Part shown: positions 1 through 8,507 of the stretch, one piece after another | Layout of the letters: every line of letters begins with the position of its first letter | How positions within the stretch are numbered: the first letter of the stretch is position 1 | NCBI GenBank assembly: GCA_017461315.1 | Contig: JAFTYR010000047.1 | Coordinates: 1-64,000 of the forward strand | DNA length: 64,000 nt | Source of the DNA: Burkholderiaceae bacterium | GTDB taxonomy: Bacteria; Pseudomonadota; Gammaproteobacteria; Burkholderiales; Burkholderiaceae_F | Reading direction: 5' to 3' | Made by a program: the position numbers and the translations under genes | Notes under the pieces: generated by a model | The model's database searches: none | Told to the model about the DNA's origin: nothing | The model's input: the letters and a program-made list of their open reading frames with translations, nothing else

Positions 1-237
1 GGTGACTTAGCGAGCCGACGTGGTCAGGTAACGGGCACGGCAAACATGGCTGGTGGCATGATGATTATCTCTGGAACCGCTCCACTTGCTGAGTTGGATG
101 GTTACGCTGCTCGCCTTAATGCGATCACTCAAGGAGCTGGTAGCTACTCAATGGAACTTTCCAAGTATGCACCTGTTCCTTACCAGAAACAGGTAGAAAT
201 GGCTTCTCAGTATCAGAGAAAAGCTGAAGAAGATTAA
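1..237 (+). CDS. elongation factor G-like protein, C-terminal fragment
   Basis: The frame is open from the first base of the window and stops with TAA at 235-237, so only the last 78 residues of a larger protein are present. They match the C-terminal domain V region of EF-G: a G-D-L-x-S-R-R-G segment, a GTANMAGG stretch, then a repeated-alanine region and the ending YQRKAEED. That ending is more like the EF-G2/FusA2 type of Burkholderiales than canonical FusA. The family is a ribosomal translocation GTPase, but the G domain lies outside the window, so the sub-family is an inference. A strong terminator follows directly. Confidence 0.85.
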   Translation, partial: GDLASRRGQVTGTANMAGGMMIISGTAPLAELDGYAARLNAITQGAGSYSMELSKYAPVPYQKQVEMASQYQRKAEED

Positions 238-257
238 TTTCTTTCCTTAAATTTTTC

Positions 258-284
258 AGCCCGCAACCCGTTGCGGGCTTTTTT
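258..284 (+). terminator. intrinsic terminator after EF-G-like gene
   Basis: Ten-base perfect arms (258-267 and 270-279) around a two-base loop, GC-rich at the core, followed by six T. It lies 21 bases after the stop codon, so it ends the EF-G-like transcript. Confidence 0.9.
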
Positions 285-296
285 CGTTACAACATA

Positions 297-327
297 TTCA
301 TAAGATTTCGATTTCGAGAACTATAAT
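297..327 (+). promoter_or_regulatory. candidate sigma-70 promoter for the FmdB gene
   Basis: A perfect TATAAT occurs at 322-327, 31 bases before the FmdB start codon and just downstream of a terminator. The -35 is poor (TTCATA at 297-302, 19-base spacing), so only the -10 is convincing. Confidence 0.4.
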
Positions 328-358
328 CTCGGATCATTTGTGAATTCAAAAAGAAAAA

Positions 359-595
359 ATGCCAATTTATTCATATAAATGTTCTAATTGCGGTTTTATC
401 AAGGACGCTTTGCAGAAGTACAGCGATGTGCCTCTTAAGCATTGTCCTCAATGTGATCAGGACACATTGGTAAAGCAACTCACGGCTCCAGGATTCGAAC
501 TTAAAGGAAAGGGATGGTATGCCACGGACTTTACAGGCGGATCTCCTGCGGCACGGCCAGCATCACACAATGATTTAAAAAATAAGAAAATTTAG
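359..595 (+). CDS. FmdB-family zinc ribbon protein
   Basis: A 78-residue protein with the FmdB/CxxC_CxxC_SSSS regulatory-domain signature: it starts MPIYSYKC, then CSNCG (Cys 8 and 11) and CPQCDQ (Cys 29 and 32), enough for one zinc site. The C-terminal third is polar, low in complexity and lysine-rich, as in other family members. The biochemical role is unsettled; the family is named after a putative regulator of formamidase and amidase genes. It often sits directly before aspS in Burkholderiales, as here, although the DUF502 membrane protein gene that commonly lies between them is absent. ATG start with an A-rich leader; no clear Shine-Dalgarno sequence. Confidence 0.85.
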   Translation: MPIYSYKCSNCGFIKDALQKYSDVPLKHCPQCDQDTLVKQLTAPGFELKGKGWYATDFTGGSPAARPASHNDLKNKKI

Positions 596-714
596 ACTTT
601 TAAATCGATTTTTTTTAAGGATTATCCCAATTGTTCAATCCATTGGGTAAAATATTCTGTTGTACTTAATTTTGTGATACCGGATATCGGCATCACATTT
701 TCGTGGAGCTATCG

Positions 715-2505
715 ATGCGTACTCAATATGCAGGTTTGATTGATGACAGCTATATTGGTCAAACCGTCACCCTCTTTGGCTGGGTTCACCGTCGTCGTGA
801 CCATGGCGGCGTTATTTTTATCGACTTGCGTGATCGTGAAGGTCTTGTTCAGATTGTTTGTGACCCAGATCGCCCAGATGTTTTTGCTACTGCAGATAAG
901 GCACGTAATGAATATGTTCTGGAAGTGAAAGGATTAGTTCGCGCCCGCCCTGAAGGAACTCGTAACGATGAACTCATTAGTGGTGGTATTGAAGTTCTAG
1001 CTCAAGAATTGAAGATTTTAAATCCTTCTGCTACTCCACCATTCCAACTCGATGATGAAAACTTATCTGAAACGACTCGTTTAACCTATCGTGTTCTCGA
1101 TTTGCGTCGTTTACAGATGCAACGTAATTTGAAATTACGCTACAAGACTACAATGGCTTTTCGTCGTCACTTAGACTCTAAAGGCTTCATCGATATTGAA
1201 ACCCCTATGTTGACTAAGAGCACGCCAGAAGGTGCTCGTGACTACTTGGTTCCTTCTCGCGTTCATGACGGTAACTTCTACGCTTTGCCACAGTCACCAC
1301 AGCTTTTCAAACAGCTTTTAATGTGTGCTGGCTTTGACCGCTACTATCAGATCGTAAAGTGTTTCCGCGATGAAGATTTACGCGCTGACAGACAGCCTGA
1401 ATTTACTCAAGTTGATATCGAAACCAGCTTCTTAAATGAGGAAGAAATTCGTGCCCTCATGGAAGATCTCGTTCGTTACGTATTCAAAGAAACAATCAAT
1501 GTTGAATTGCCAAATCCATATCCTGTTATGACATGGACTGAAGCAATGAATCGTTATGGTTCCGATAAACCAGACCTTCGCGTCAAGCTTGAATTAACCA
1601 ACGTAACCGACATGATGCGTAATGTCGACTTCAAAGTATTTAAGTCAGCAACAGAACTGTCTGATGGTCGCGTTTTTGCTCTTCGTGTTCCACACGGCGC
1701 AGAAATGCCACGTAGCGAAATCGACTCTTACACCGATTTCGTGAAGATTTACGGTGCTAAAGGCTTGGCATATATCAAGGTTAATGCTAAGGAAAATGGT
1801 CGCGACGGTTTACAGAGTCCTATCGTTAAAAACTTAAGCGATGACGTTCTTGCTCAGTTGTTAGAAAAGACAGGTGCTGAAAACGGTGACGTTATCTTCT
1901 TCGGTGCTGATCGTAAGAAAATTGTCTTTGATGCACTTGGCGCTCTTCGCGTGAAGATTGGTCACAGTGAATTTGGTAAATCTCATGGTTTATTCGAAGA
2001 AGGCTGGAAAGTTCTTTGGGTTGTTGACTTCCCAATGTTCGAATATGACGATGAAGAAGATCGCTGGGTTGCCTGCCACCACCCATTCACAAGTCCTAAG
2101 GATGGGGATGAAGACAAGTTGGCTACGGATCCAGAAAATTGCTTCGCAAAAGCTTATGACATGGTTCTTAACGGTTGGGAAATTGGTGGTGGTTCTGTCC
2201 GTATCCACGATTCCACAGTTCAGAGCAAGGTCTTCTCTGCATTGAAGATTACTCCTGAAGAAGCTAACCAAAAATTTGGATTCTTGTTAGATTCCTTGCA
2301 GTTTGGTGCACCTCCTCATGGTGGTCTGGCATTCGGTTTGGATCGTATCGTTACCATTATGACCGGAGCCAACTCCATTCGTGACGTTATTGCATTCCCG
2401 AAGACACAAAGAGCACAGTGCTTGTTAACACAAGCTCCGTCTCCTGTTGATGAAAAGCAATTACGTGAACTTCATATCCGTTTACGTAACGAAATCAAAC
2501 ACTAA
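715..2505 (+). CDS. aspS: aspartyl-tRNA synthetase
   Basis: Class IIb aminoacyl-tRNA synthetase of 596 residues that charges tRNA-Asp (and probably tRNA-Asn in this lineage) in the cytoplasm. An N-terminal OB-fold anticodon-binding domain ([11 protein letters not shown] near residue 25) is followed by the catalytic core with motif 2 ([16 protein letters not shown]) and motif 3 (GLAFGLDRI), and the bacterial insertion domain lies between them. The frame is open four codons further upstream to a GTG at 703, but ATG 715 has GGAG six to seven bases ahead and gives the family-typical beginning MRTQYAG, so I chose it. Length is normal for bacterial AspRS. Confidence 0.97.
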   Translation: MRTQYAGLIDDSYIGQTVTLFGWVHRRRDHGGVIFIDLRDREGLVQIVCDPDRPDVFATADKARNEYVLEVKGLVRARPEGTRNDELISGGIEVLAQELKILNPSATPPFQLDDENLSETTRLTYRVLDLRRLQMQRNLKLRYKTTMAFRRHLDSKGFIDIETPMLTKSTPEGARDYLVPSRVHDGNFYALPQSPQLFKQLLMCAGFDRYYQIVKCFRDEDLRADRQPEFTQVDIETSFLNEEEIRALMEDLVRYVFKETINVELPNPYPVMTWTEAMNRYGSDKPDLRVKLELTNVTDMMRNVDFKVFKSATELSDGRVFALRVPHGAEMPRSEIDSYTDFVKIYGAKGLAYIKVNAKENGRDGLQSPIVKNLSDDVLAQLLEKTGAENGDVIFFGADRKKIVFDALGALRVKIGHSEFGKSHGLFEEGWKVLWVVDFPMFEYDDEEDRWVACHHPFTSPKDGDEDKLATDPENCFAKAYDMVLNGWEIGGGSVRIHDSTVQSKVFSALKITPEEANQKFGFLLDSLQFGAPPHGGLAFGLDRIVTIMTGANSIRDVIAFPKTQRAQCLLTQAPSPVDEKQLRELHIRLRNEIKH

Positions 2506-2512
2506 ACAACTT

Positions 2513-2540
2513 GTATTGATCCTCAACCGAGGATCAATAC
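2513..2540. repeat. perfect 12-bp inverted repeat downstream of aspS
   Basis: Arms 2513-2524 and 2529-2540 are perfectly complementary with a four-base loop AACC. The hairpin begins seven bases after the aspS stop. It has no T tract on either strand, so it is probably an RNA 3'-end stabiliser or part of a compound terminator with the next element. Confidence 0.7.
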
Positions 2541-2544
2541 TCAC

Positions 2545-2603
2545 AAAAAACGATCTAAAGCAATTTATATTTTCAATATAACTTTGTCTTTTGATCGTTT
2601 TTT
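2545..2603. terminator. bidirectional terminator between aspS and the lipoprotein gene
   Basis: Arms 2545-2555 and 2593-2603 (A6CGATC and GATCGT6) pair perfectly over 11 bases, enclosing an AT-rich segment that can itself fold (2565-2580). The T runs at both ends make it usable in either direction between the convergent aspS and lipoprotein genes. The large loop lowers confidence. Confidence 0.5.
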
Positions 2604-2609
2604 ATTTTT

Positions 2610-3107
2610 CTAAAATTCCCAATCAGAATCTCGTTGAGACCAGGGATCAATACTTAATACGTACCGTAAAACCTCGTCTCTTTCTAAATCAAAATCAACC
2701 CACAAGGCCATCGGAAAACCGGCTATATCCTGATAGCGATACATGAACGTATGCTCTCCTAAATTTTTATACGTCCACTTTTCACAAGGTTTACCGAACA
2801 TTAGAAGAATATCTTCACTCGTTTGAATTTTAGGTTTAATACGATCAAAGTACTTTTCTTGCAGAATGTTGTCTTTAAAAATCAGCTTGCCATCTTTATC
2901 GAAAATCAGCTCGTATACTTGTTGCCCCATTGGCTGTTGGGAATAAACAAGACGACGACTCCCATCCTGTAGCACGATTTCAGAATCGGGTTTACCCAAT
3001 TGTTGTACGACATCACTGTAACGATCCTCTAATTTGATCAAATCTGGGTGTGCACATGCAGTCAAAAGGGTGACTAAAATAATTCCTAAAAACGACCTTA
3101 TTTTCAT
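2610..3107 (-). CDS. outer-membrane-type lipoprotein with two BamE/SmpA-like modules
   Basis: A 165-residue protein with a lipoprotein signal peptide: hydrophobic residues 6-15, then the lipobox L-T-A-C with lipidated Cys 18, followed by Ala rather than Asp, which favours outer-membrane sorting. The mature part contains two similar short modules, each with a G-K-P motif (about 37-39 and 107-109) followed by an aromatic beta segment, as in SmpA/OmlA-type (BamE-fold) lipoproteins. It overlaps the upstream small gene by ATGA, so the two are probably co-translated. The precise role is unknown; this is not canonical BamE. Confidence 0.65.
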   Translation of the reverse strand: MKIRSFLGIILVTLLTACAHPDLIKLEDRYSDVVQQLGKPDSEIVLQDGSRRLVYSQQPMGQQVYELIFDKDGKLIFKDNILQEKYFDRIKPKIQTSEDILLMFGKPCEKWTYKNLGEHTFMYRYQDIAGFPMALWVDFDLERDEVLRYVLSIDPWSQRDSDWEF

Positions 3108-3340
3108 TTTTTTTCGCCTTTTGTGGTTTGTTCTGAGTAAGTAAACTCAATTGAATTGACTAAATCTGCATAAATTTCTCTTACCTGTGCTTTTGAACAT
3201 CCCATCAAAATCGCATCATCAAAAGCTTCTTGTAACAATTCCCGAATCTCTTGATAATTTTCATTCAAAACCATGATTTTTTCTGTGCAAGAAACAGGAG
3301 TTCCATCAGGTTTTTTCCATATTTGACACGTTTGTTTCAT
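3104..3340 (-). CDS. conserved small protein, unknown function
   Basis: A 78-residue soluble protein starting MKQTCQIW at ATG 3340; a GTG at 3358 in the same frame would add six residues, and neither start has a strong ribosome-binding site. It contains a C-T-E-K-I-M-V-L-N-E-N core and a predicted helix ending in MGCSKAQVREI, which I recognise as the style of a short conserved Burkholderiales protein with no assigned role. Three cysteines (C5, C17, C48 in this numbering) and no membrane segment. It overlaps the lipoprotein gene by four bases, suggesting an operon. Confidence 0.6.
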   Translation of the reverse strand: MKQTCQIWKKPDGTPVSCTEKIMVLNENYQEIRELLQEAFDDAILMGCSKAQVREIYADLVNSIEFTYSEQTTKGEKK

Positions 3341-3356
3341 CACTGTCTCATTATTC

Positions 3357-3371
3357 ACTACCTACGGTAGT
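3357..3371. repeat. short inverted repeat ACTACC-TAC-GGTAGT
   Basis: Six-base perfect arms around a three-base centre, just upstream of the small gene at 3340 on the minus strand. Its position suits an operator for that gene pair, but no regulator can be named. The rest of 3372-3579 is AT-rich with nothing else I can support. Confidence 0.3.
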
Positions 3372-3579
3372 TTTTCTCATATCTTATTAAAACTACTGAT
3401 AAATCAATAAGTTCACTGCAAAATATACTACGATGATTTCTAAATTTTGAATCGTTCACCTTTTTATAAATTAGGGTAAACAGAATTAATAGCGTTTGCA
3501 GATATTTTCAATTCTATTAACTTCATCAATATTTATAAAGTCGGTAAGAATATAAAAAACTTCTTCTTATCTTATGGTT

Positions 3580-3588
3580 TGCTATAGT
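3580..3588 (+). promoter_or_regulatory. candidate extended -10 promoter for the acetyltransferase gene
   Basis: TGC directly followed by TATAGT, an extended -10 element, 33 bases upstream of the ATG at 3621. No good -35 is present, which is common for extended -10 promoters. Confidence 0.4.
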
Positions 3589-3620
3589 GTAAGAACATCA
3601 CTCTATGCACTGGAATCACT

Positions 3621-6296
3621 ATGGACTTCAGCCATTATCTTTGTCCGTTAATTAGCTCTAAAAGCATTGCTGTTGTAGGGGCCAGTAAACGCCCTGAAAG
3701 CGTAGGAAATTTCATATGGGATCATCTCTATGAAGCTGATTTTCAAGGTGTTATTTATCCAGTCAATCCTAAATATAAAAAAATCTCAGATAAGACTTGT
3801 TTTCCTTCTTTAAAAGAAATCAAGGACAGCATAGATTTGGCGGTAGTCGTATCCCCTCCTAGTAGTTATTTAAAGGTTTTAAATGATTGTGTTCATAAAC
3901 ATGTCAAAGCTATCTTGTTGTGTGGTGGACACTCAAGAGACAGTCTTACTGTTGCAATTCAAAAGAAAATTCAGGAAGTCTCTAATCTAGGCATCTTAAT
4001 TGCTGGTCCTCAATCACTAGGCATTATCAATACATGGAATCGATTTAACGCTTCCTACCTAGACTATTTACCTCCGGCTGGGTCTATTGGTCTAGTTAGC
4101 CAATCACCAGGATTGACGAACGCTATTATTGATTTCATTGCAACGACGAGTGGAGGTTTTTCCTCTATCGTAGATCCTGGTTTCGAAATTGGTTTAGGAG
4201 TCGCAGATTATATCGACTACCTAACTTACGACAATAGGACGGAATGTATTGTTCTGTATCTAGAAAGTCTAAAACAACCAAGAAAATTATTTTCAGCGAT
4301 TAAACGAGCATCAAGAAACAAACCCGTCTTAATTTTGAAAGGCGGAAGAACAAAAAGTTCGTCCGACATTGTAATTAACAACAATGGTATCTACCATAGT
4401 GAATTCACTACGATGGAACTTGCCTTTAAAAAGGCTGGAGCTCTACTGGTTGACTCTCTAGCGCAATTAAGTGAGATGCTTGATGCCTTTATCTATCGCC
4501 GTCACTTAACAGAAGGCGAATTCATGGGGATTGTCAACAGTAAAGGACTCGATACTCTGGTTGCGGATAATGCATCGAAAGTTGATTTACAATTTTTGAC
4601 AGCAGATAGTCAATTTGCAAAAACGTTAAACGAACAATATGGAATTGCGTTTCCTTATGTAAATCCAATCAATGTCGGCTTATCGATGGCACCAAAGAAA
4701 ATTGCTGACTTACTTAATCATGTTTTAGCGAGTCCAAACTGTTCCGCAGTGCTGTTAGCGATTGCCTCAAATCCAATTCAAAATTCTCTTTCGATTGCTA
4801 AAGCTATTCTTCCTGTTGTCACGAAATCACCCAAAACAGTTATTTCATGCTTTGTAGGAGGACAAGAATCCAAAGACGCAATTACCTTCCTTCGAAAAAA
4901 GGCAATTCCAGCTTTTGACAATACACAAGTAGCTACTCATGTATTAAAACTAATGAAAATCTTTAATACATTCCGTAGTTACAAGAAAAATTCAGTAGAA
5001 ACACTCCCCATTATCCGCTCTTGTCTTTACGATGATGCGAGAAAAATCATTACTCGAGCTCGGAAAGAAAATAGAAACCTTTTATACGAATCTGAAACAA
5101 AACGTCTTCTTGCAAGTCTTGGATTTAACACAACGGCTTCTCTGTATGCTGGATCCTTTGGAGAGTTGACACAAGCGGCTAAGGCACTTGGTTACCCTCT
5201 TGCTATGAAAATAAGTGTATCCGGAGTTCTGTCAAAAAGTGACTTTGGAGGTGTATTGCTCGGCATACGCAATGACGAGGAATTAAGAGATGCCTGGGAA
5301 AATATGAGACTCAGAGCTGAAAACCTATTAATCAGCAAGGATGACTTTGCCGTTGAAGTTCAGAAAATGATTTCTTCTGATCACAAACGTGAATTACGAT
5401 TAGGTTTTCGATCTACGCAACAATTCGGTCCAATCTTCTACATTGGATTGGGTGGTTTTTACGGAAAAGCATTAGGAACAGAGTACTTTTCACTTATCCC
5501 TTTGAATTTCGAAGATATTCATGAGCTATTAAATAAGCCTCAAATTCAGGTTCTTTTAAATAAATACAAAGGGCTACCATCTATTAATATCGCTAATTTG
5601 TGCCGACAGATACAACTTATTTCAGAACTACCAGTAGAGATACCTGCCTTAAAATCTTTGGAGATTGATCCTCTTTTATGTGGCTCCGATGACTCTATCG
5701 TTTTAGATGCACATGCCACCATTGGTTCACTAGAGATCACACCTCAGATTGATAGTTCACATCTGCTCTTCCCGAATCGACTAATGAGCCAACCACAAGT
5801 GATTCAAACTCGTTGTGGTACCGTACAACTACGCGTACCCCAACCAGGAGATTACTCGGCGTTTATTCGCTATTTGGGTTCGCTGTCTGACCAAACATTA
5901 CATTTACGTTTTCATACTACAGCCAATAACTTAGAGTCTTTAGCGAAATCTGCAGTCTTTTGTGATTTAGACCGACAATACACAGTACTCATGATTGATG
6001 ATACTGAAAATCAGTCTTCTCAAATCATAGCAGAAGCCACTTTTTCTGTTTTACCTAACAACCGAGGCGCAGAGTTTGGTATTTCAATCGCTGATCAATA
6101 CCAAGCACAAGGGCTTTCCGTACCCTTAATGAATGCGTTAGAAAATGAAGCTAAGAGACGTGGTCTAGATTATCTTGTAGGATATGTTTTGAATGAAAAT
6201 ATCCATATGAGTAAGATGATGAAAAAACGTGGCTACAATGCATCACAAGATGAAAACGATAGTCGGGTAACTTTATTTACATTACCACTAAATTAG
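3621..6296 (+). CDS. Pat/PatZ-type protein lysine acetyltransferase (NDP-acyl-CoA synthetase-like plus GNAT)
   Basis: An 891-residue fusion: CoA-binding Rossmann domain (1-130, VVGASKRPESVGN near the start), succinyl-CoA-ligase-like domains (150-450), ATP-grasp-like region (480-690), and a C-terminal GNAT domain (735-891; acetyl-CoA loop QAQGLS near 828). This is the Pat/PatZ (YfiQ) layout, enzymes that acetylate acetyl-CoA synthetase and other proteins. The catalytic phosphohistidine of active NDP-forming synthetases (an H-T-G motif) is replaced here by N-N-G around residue 254. That points to a CoA-sensing regulatory domain, as known for PatZ, rather than a working synthetase. Followed 34 bases later by an enoyl-CoA hydratase-like gene. 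Confidence 0.85.
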   Translation: MDFSHYLCPLISSKSIAVVGASKRPESVGNFIWDHLYEADFQGVIYPVNPKYKKISDKTCFPSLKEIKDSIDLAVVVSPPSSYLKVLNDCVHKHVKAILLCGGHSRDSLTVAIQKKIQEVSNLGILIAGPQSLGIINTWNRFNASYLDYLPPAGSIGLVSQSPGLTNAIIDFIATTSGGFSSIVDPGFEIGLGVADYIDYLTYDNRTECIVLYLESLKQPRKLFSAIKRASRNKPVLILKGGRTKSSSDIVINNNGIYHSEFTTMELAFKKAGALLVDSLAQLSEMLDAFIYRRHLTEGEFMGIVNSKGLDTLVADNASKVDLQFLTADSQFAKTLNEQYGIAFPYVNPINVGLSMAPKKIADLLNHVLASPNCSAVLLAIASNPIQNSLSIAKAILPVVTKSPKTVISCFVGGQESKDAITFLRKKAIPAFDNTQVATHVLKLMKIFNTFRSYKKNSVETLPIIRSCLYDDARKIITRARKENRNLLYESETKRLLASLGFNTTASLYAGSFGELTQAAKALGYPLAMKISVSGVLSKSDFGGVLLGIRNDEELRDAWENMRLRAENLLISKDDFAVEVQKMISSDHKRELRLGFRSTQQFGPIFYIGLGGFYGKALGTEYFSLIPLNFEDIHELLNKPQIQVLLNKYKGLPSINIANLCRQIQLISELPVEIPALKSLEIDPLLCGSDDSIVLDAHATIGSLEITPQIDSSHLLFPNRLMSQPQVIQTRCGTVQLRVPQPGDYSAFIRYLGSLSDQTLHLRFHTTANNLESLAKSAVFCDLDRQYTVLMIDDTENQSSQIIAEATFSVLPNNRGAEFGISIADQYQAQGLSVPLMNALENEAKRRGLDYLVGYVLNENIHMSKMMKKRGYNASQDENDSRVTLFTLPLN

Positions 6297-6330
6297 TCTT
6301 CTTAAATTAATGTTCTTATAGGAAATCTAA

Positions 6331-7086
6331 ATGGCCATTACCACAAGCCTTGATAAGGGTGTTTTTCAAATTCTTTTGGATCGCCCCGAAAAAAGAAATT
6401 CTTTAGACAGTCAACATTGCATTGAGTTGTGCGCACAACTCAAACAAGCAGATGAAGACAAGAATGTCGGTGCCATTGTTCTATGCGGTCTTACAAACGT
6501 TTTTTGTCCCGGCTTAGACATCGAAGAAATGCACTCTACACCACAAACCGTTATTTCGGCTTTTGATGCGTTGATCGAACAAATCGATACGACTCAAAAA
6601 CCTATTGTGGTTGCGGTAAATGGACCAGCTGTGGCTCAAGGCGTTGCTTTACTTTATCACTGCGATATTGTTTATTGTGGTGAACACGCTCTGTTTTCTC
6701 TTCCTTCGTTAGCTTTAGGATTAACACCTCGATATGGCGTAAGCTCATTGGCTGTCAAGAACGGCGGGTATAAGTTAGCGGCTCAGAAAATCTTACTCTC
6801 CGAGCCAATTTCTCCTTCTGAAGCCGTTGAATTAGGTATCGTCAATCACGTTTTACCGGACGATAAAGTACTAGGACAGGCGACAGCTAGCGCAGTTCGT
6901 CTTGCATGTATGCCCCCAATTGCTTTAAAAGAAACAAAACAACTTTTAAAAAATGCTTATTTTTACGGCATCCAAGATGCAGTTGAACAAGAAGAAGCTA
7001 CCTTCCCGAGCATGTTGGGAGCTAAAGAAAACCAAGAAGCTTTAGCCGCTTTTATGGAAAATCGTCAACCAAACTTCGAACGTTAG
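6331..7086 (+). CDS. enoyl-CoA hydratase/isomerase (crotonase) family protein
   Basis: A crotonase-fold protein of 251 residues. The oxyanion-hole regions are recognisable (around VNGPAVAQGVALLYHCD near residue 97 and LPSLALGLTPRYG near 132). The two glutamates of true enoyl-CoA hydratases appear absent: the P-E position after the second loop reads P-S, and the helix position one turn later is Gln. It may therefore be an isomerase, a thioesterase-like crotonase or a non-hydratase. It is 34 bases downstream of the acetyltransferase gene with AGGAAA near its start, so they are likely co-transcribed. Substrate unknown. Confidence 0.75.
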   Translation: MAITTSLDKGVFQILLDRPEKRNSLDSQHCIELCAQLKQADEDKNVGAIVLCGLTNVFCPGLDIEEMHSTPQTVISAFDALIEQIDTTQKPIVVAVNGPAVAQGVALLYHCDIVYCGEHALFSLPSLALGLTPRYGVSSLAVKNGGYKLAAQKILLSEPISPSEAVELGIVNHVLPDDKVLGQATASAVRLACMPPIALKETKQLLKNAYFYGIQDAVEQEEATFPSMLGAKENQEALAAFMENRQPNFER

Positions 7087-7114
7087 TCTAATTTTAGGCA
7101 GACACAGACCGTGT

Positions 7115-7528
7115 CTAGAGTTGTCGATCAACCGGCTGTGGTCTGCCATCCTCTCCAATTGCAACGTACACCAATTGCGCCTCTGTCACCTTTACGATTT
7201 TATGATTGTCTTTGTGGAGCCTTTCCGCAAAAACTTCCACATCCACGGTAATTGAAGTCGTTCCTACTTTAATGACACGGGCAAAAAACGAAACGACATC
7301 ACCAACCCAAACGGGTTCTTTAAAAACAAAACTAGTCACAGCAACCGTAACCGTTCGGCAAAGTGCGCGACGAGCTGCGGCACTGGCTCCAGCCAAGTCA
7401 ACCTGGCTCATGATCCAGCCACCAAAGACATCTCCATATTGATTCGTATCAGGTGGCATTGGCATAACCCGTAAGGCAGGCTGTTCTTCGGGTAATTTTT
7501 CAACTTCATTACTCATTGTTTGATCCAT
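7115..7528 (-). CDS. yciA: acyl-CoA thioesterase, YciA family
   Basis: A 137-residue hot-dog-fold thioesterase that hydrolyses acyl-CoA to free acid and CoA. The family signature is clear: G-D-V-F-G-G-W-I-M-S-Q-V-D-L-A-G (about 32-47), with the catalytic Asp in VDLAGA. The strand VTVAVTSFVFKEPV and the WVGDVV turn follow as expected. The start is ATG 7528; a second ATG at 7516 is possible. It converges on the crotonase gene, and an imperfect stem (7097-7107 with 7136-7147) spans its stop. In gamma-proteobacteria YciA prevents acyl-CoA accumulation during membrane synthesis. Confidence 0.92.
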   Translation of the reverse strand: MDQTMSNEVEKLPEEQPALRVMPMPPDTNQYGDVFGGWIMSQVDLAGASAAARRALCRTVTVAVTSFVFKEPVWVGDVVSFFARVIKVGTTSITVDVEVFAERLHKDNHKIVKVTEAQLVYVAIGEDGRPQPVDRQL

Positions 7529-7669
7529 TTCATTAACCCAATCGTTCGTTTTTTACGACTCGAAAAGATTTATTTAAATAATTAGGGGATTTTACTGTGA
7601 TCAGCGTGATGGAATCTTTGAACAAAACCAGAGTTTTGCAACAAATTTGAAATTTTTGCTTAAATTAAA

Positions 7670-7686
7670 GTCTATAAACTATAGAC
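7670..7686. promoter_or_regulatory. palindrome overlapping a possible -10 upstream of the ABC ATPase gene
   Basis: GTCTATA-AAC-TATAGAC: perfect seven-base arms with a three-base centre. TTGCTT (7656-7661) and TATAGA (7680-7685) could form a promoter with 18-base spacing, which would place the palindrome across the -10, a typical repressor position. It lies 74 bases before the ATG at 7761. Confidence 0.4.
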
Positions 7687-7760
7687 AACGGTATACTTAG
7701 AAATTACCTTTAAAATCAAGTTGAACTGCATCTAGAGCGAATTGAGGACCTCGTAATTAA

Positions 7761-8495
7761 ATGGCAATGATCGAAATAAAAAATGTCAGTAAGTGGTATG
7801 GCGACTTCCAAGTACTAAGAAATTGCTCAACCTCTGTCGAAAAAGGCGAGGTCGTTGTTGTTTGTGGTCCATCGGGCTCAGGAAAATCAACTCTTATCAA
7901 AACAGTTAACGCACTCGAACCCTTCCAGCAAGGACAAATTATTATCAATAATGTTGATGTTGGATCGCCATCAACCAATTTAACCAAGCTACGGGCTCAT
8001 GTTGGCATGGTTTTTCAGCACTTTGAGCTTTTTCCTCATCTGACGATTACTGATAACCTAATTCTGGCCCAAATGAAAGTTCTGAAACGATCACGTTCAG
8101 AAGCAACCAAACGTGGATTAGCGTTATTGGATCGGGTTGGACTTTTAAAGCATGCAAATAAATTTCCAGGCCAATTATCCGGAGGTCAACAGCAACGCGT
8201 TGCTATTGCTCGAGCACTAGCAATGGATCCAATCTGTATGTTGTTTGACGAACCAACATCTGCTCTTGACCCAGAAATGATCAAAGAAGTCCTTGATGTT
8301 ATGACGGAACTCGCCAGCGAAGGAATGACGATGATGGTCGTTACCCATGAAATGGGATTTGCAAAGAAAGTTGCAGATCGTATTATTTTCATGGATGCTG
8401 GGGAGATTGTTGAAGAAGCACCTACTGAAGATTTCTTTGGAAAACCTCGTAGTGAACGTGCTCAGAAATTCCTTGCAAAAATTTTAAATCATTAA
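7761..8495 (+). CDS. gltL: amino-acid ABC transporter ATP-binding protein (GltL/GlnQ type)
   Basis: A 244-residue ABC ATPase of the polar amino-acid importer family: Walker [10 protein letters not shown] (about 34-42), Q-loop FQHFELFPH, signature LSGGQQQR, Walker [12 protein letters not shown] and the H-loop THEMG are all intact. The sequence is closest in style to GltL, the glutamate/aspartate importer ATPase of Burkholderiales. No permease or binding-protein gene lies in the window, so it is an orphan here and must partner with products encoded elsewhere. It is followed 12 bases later by kdsD. GAGGA lies 12 bases before the ATG. Confidence 0.85.
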   Translation: MAMIEIKNVSKWYGDFQVLRNCSTSVEKGEVVVVCGPSGSGKSTLIKTVNALEPFQQGQIIINNVDVGSPSTNLTKLRAHVGMVFQHFELFPHLTITDNLILAQMKVLKRSRSEATKRGLALLDRVGLLKHANKFPGQLSGGQQQRVAIARALAMDPICMLFDEPTSALDPEMIKEVLDVMTELASEGMTMMVVTHEMGFAKKVADRIIFMDAGEIVEEAPTEDFFGKPRSERAQKFLAKILNH

Positions 8496-8507
8496 AAATC
8501 GAATACC

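Noticed and set aside
1990-2271. Antisense open frames inside aspS and other well-conserved genes.
   Set aside because: All are contained within strongly supported genes and show no protein-family features.
7097-7147. Imperfect stem between the crotonase and yciA genes as a terminator.
   Set aside because: One arm lies in the yciA coding sequence, there is a bulge, and no T tract follows on either strand.
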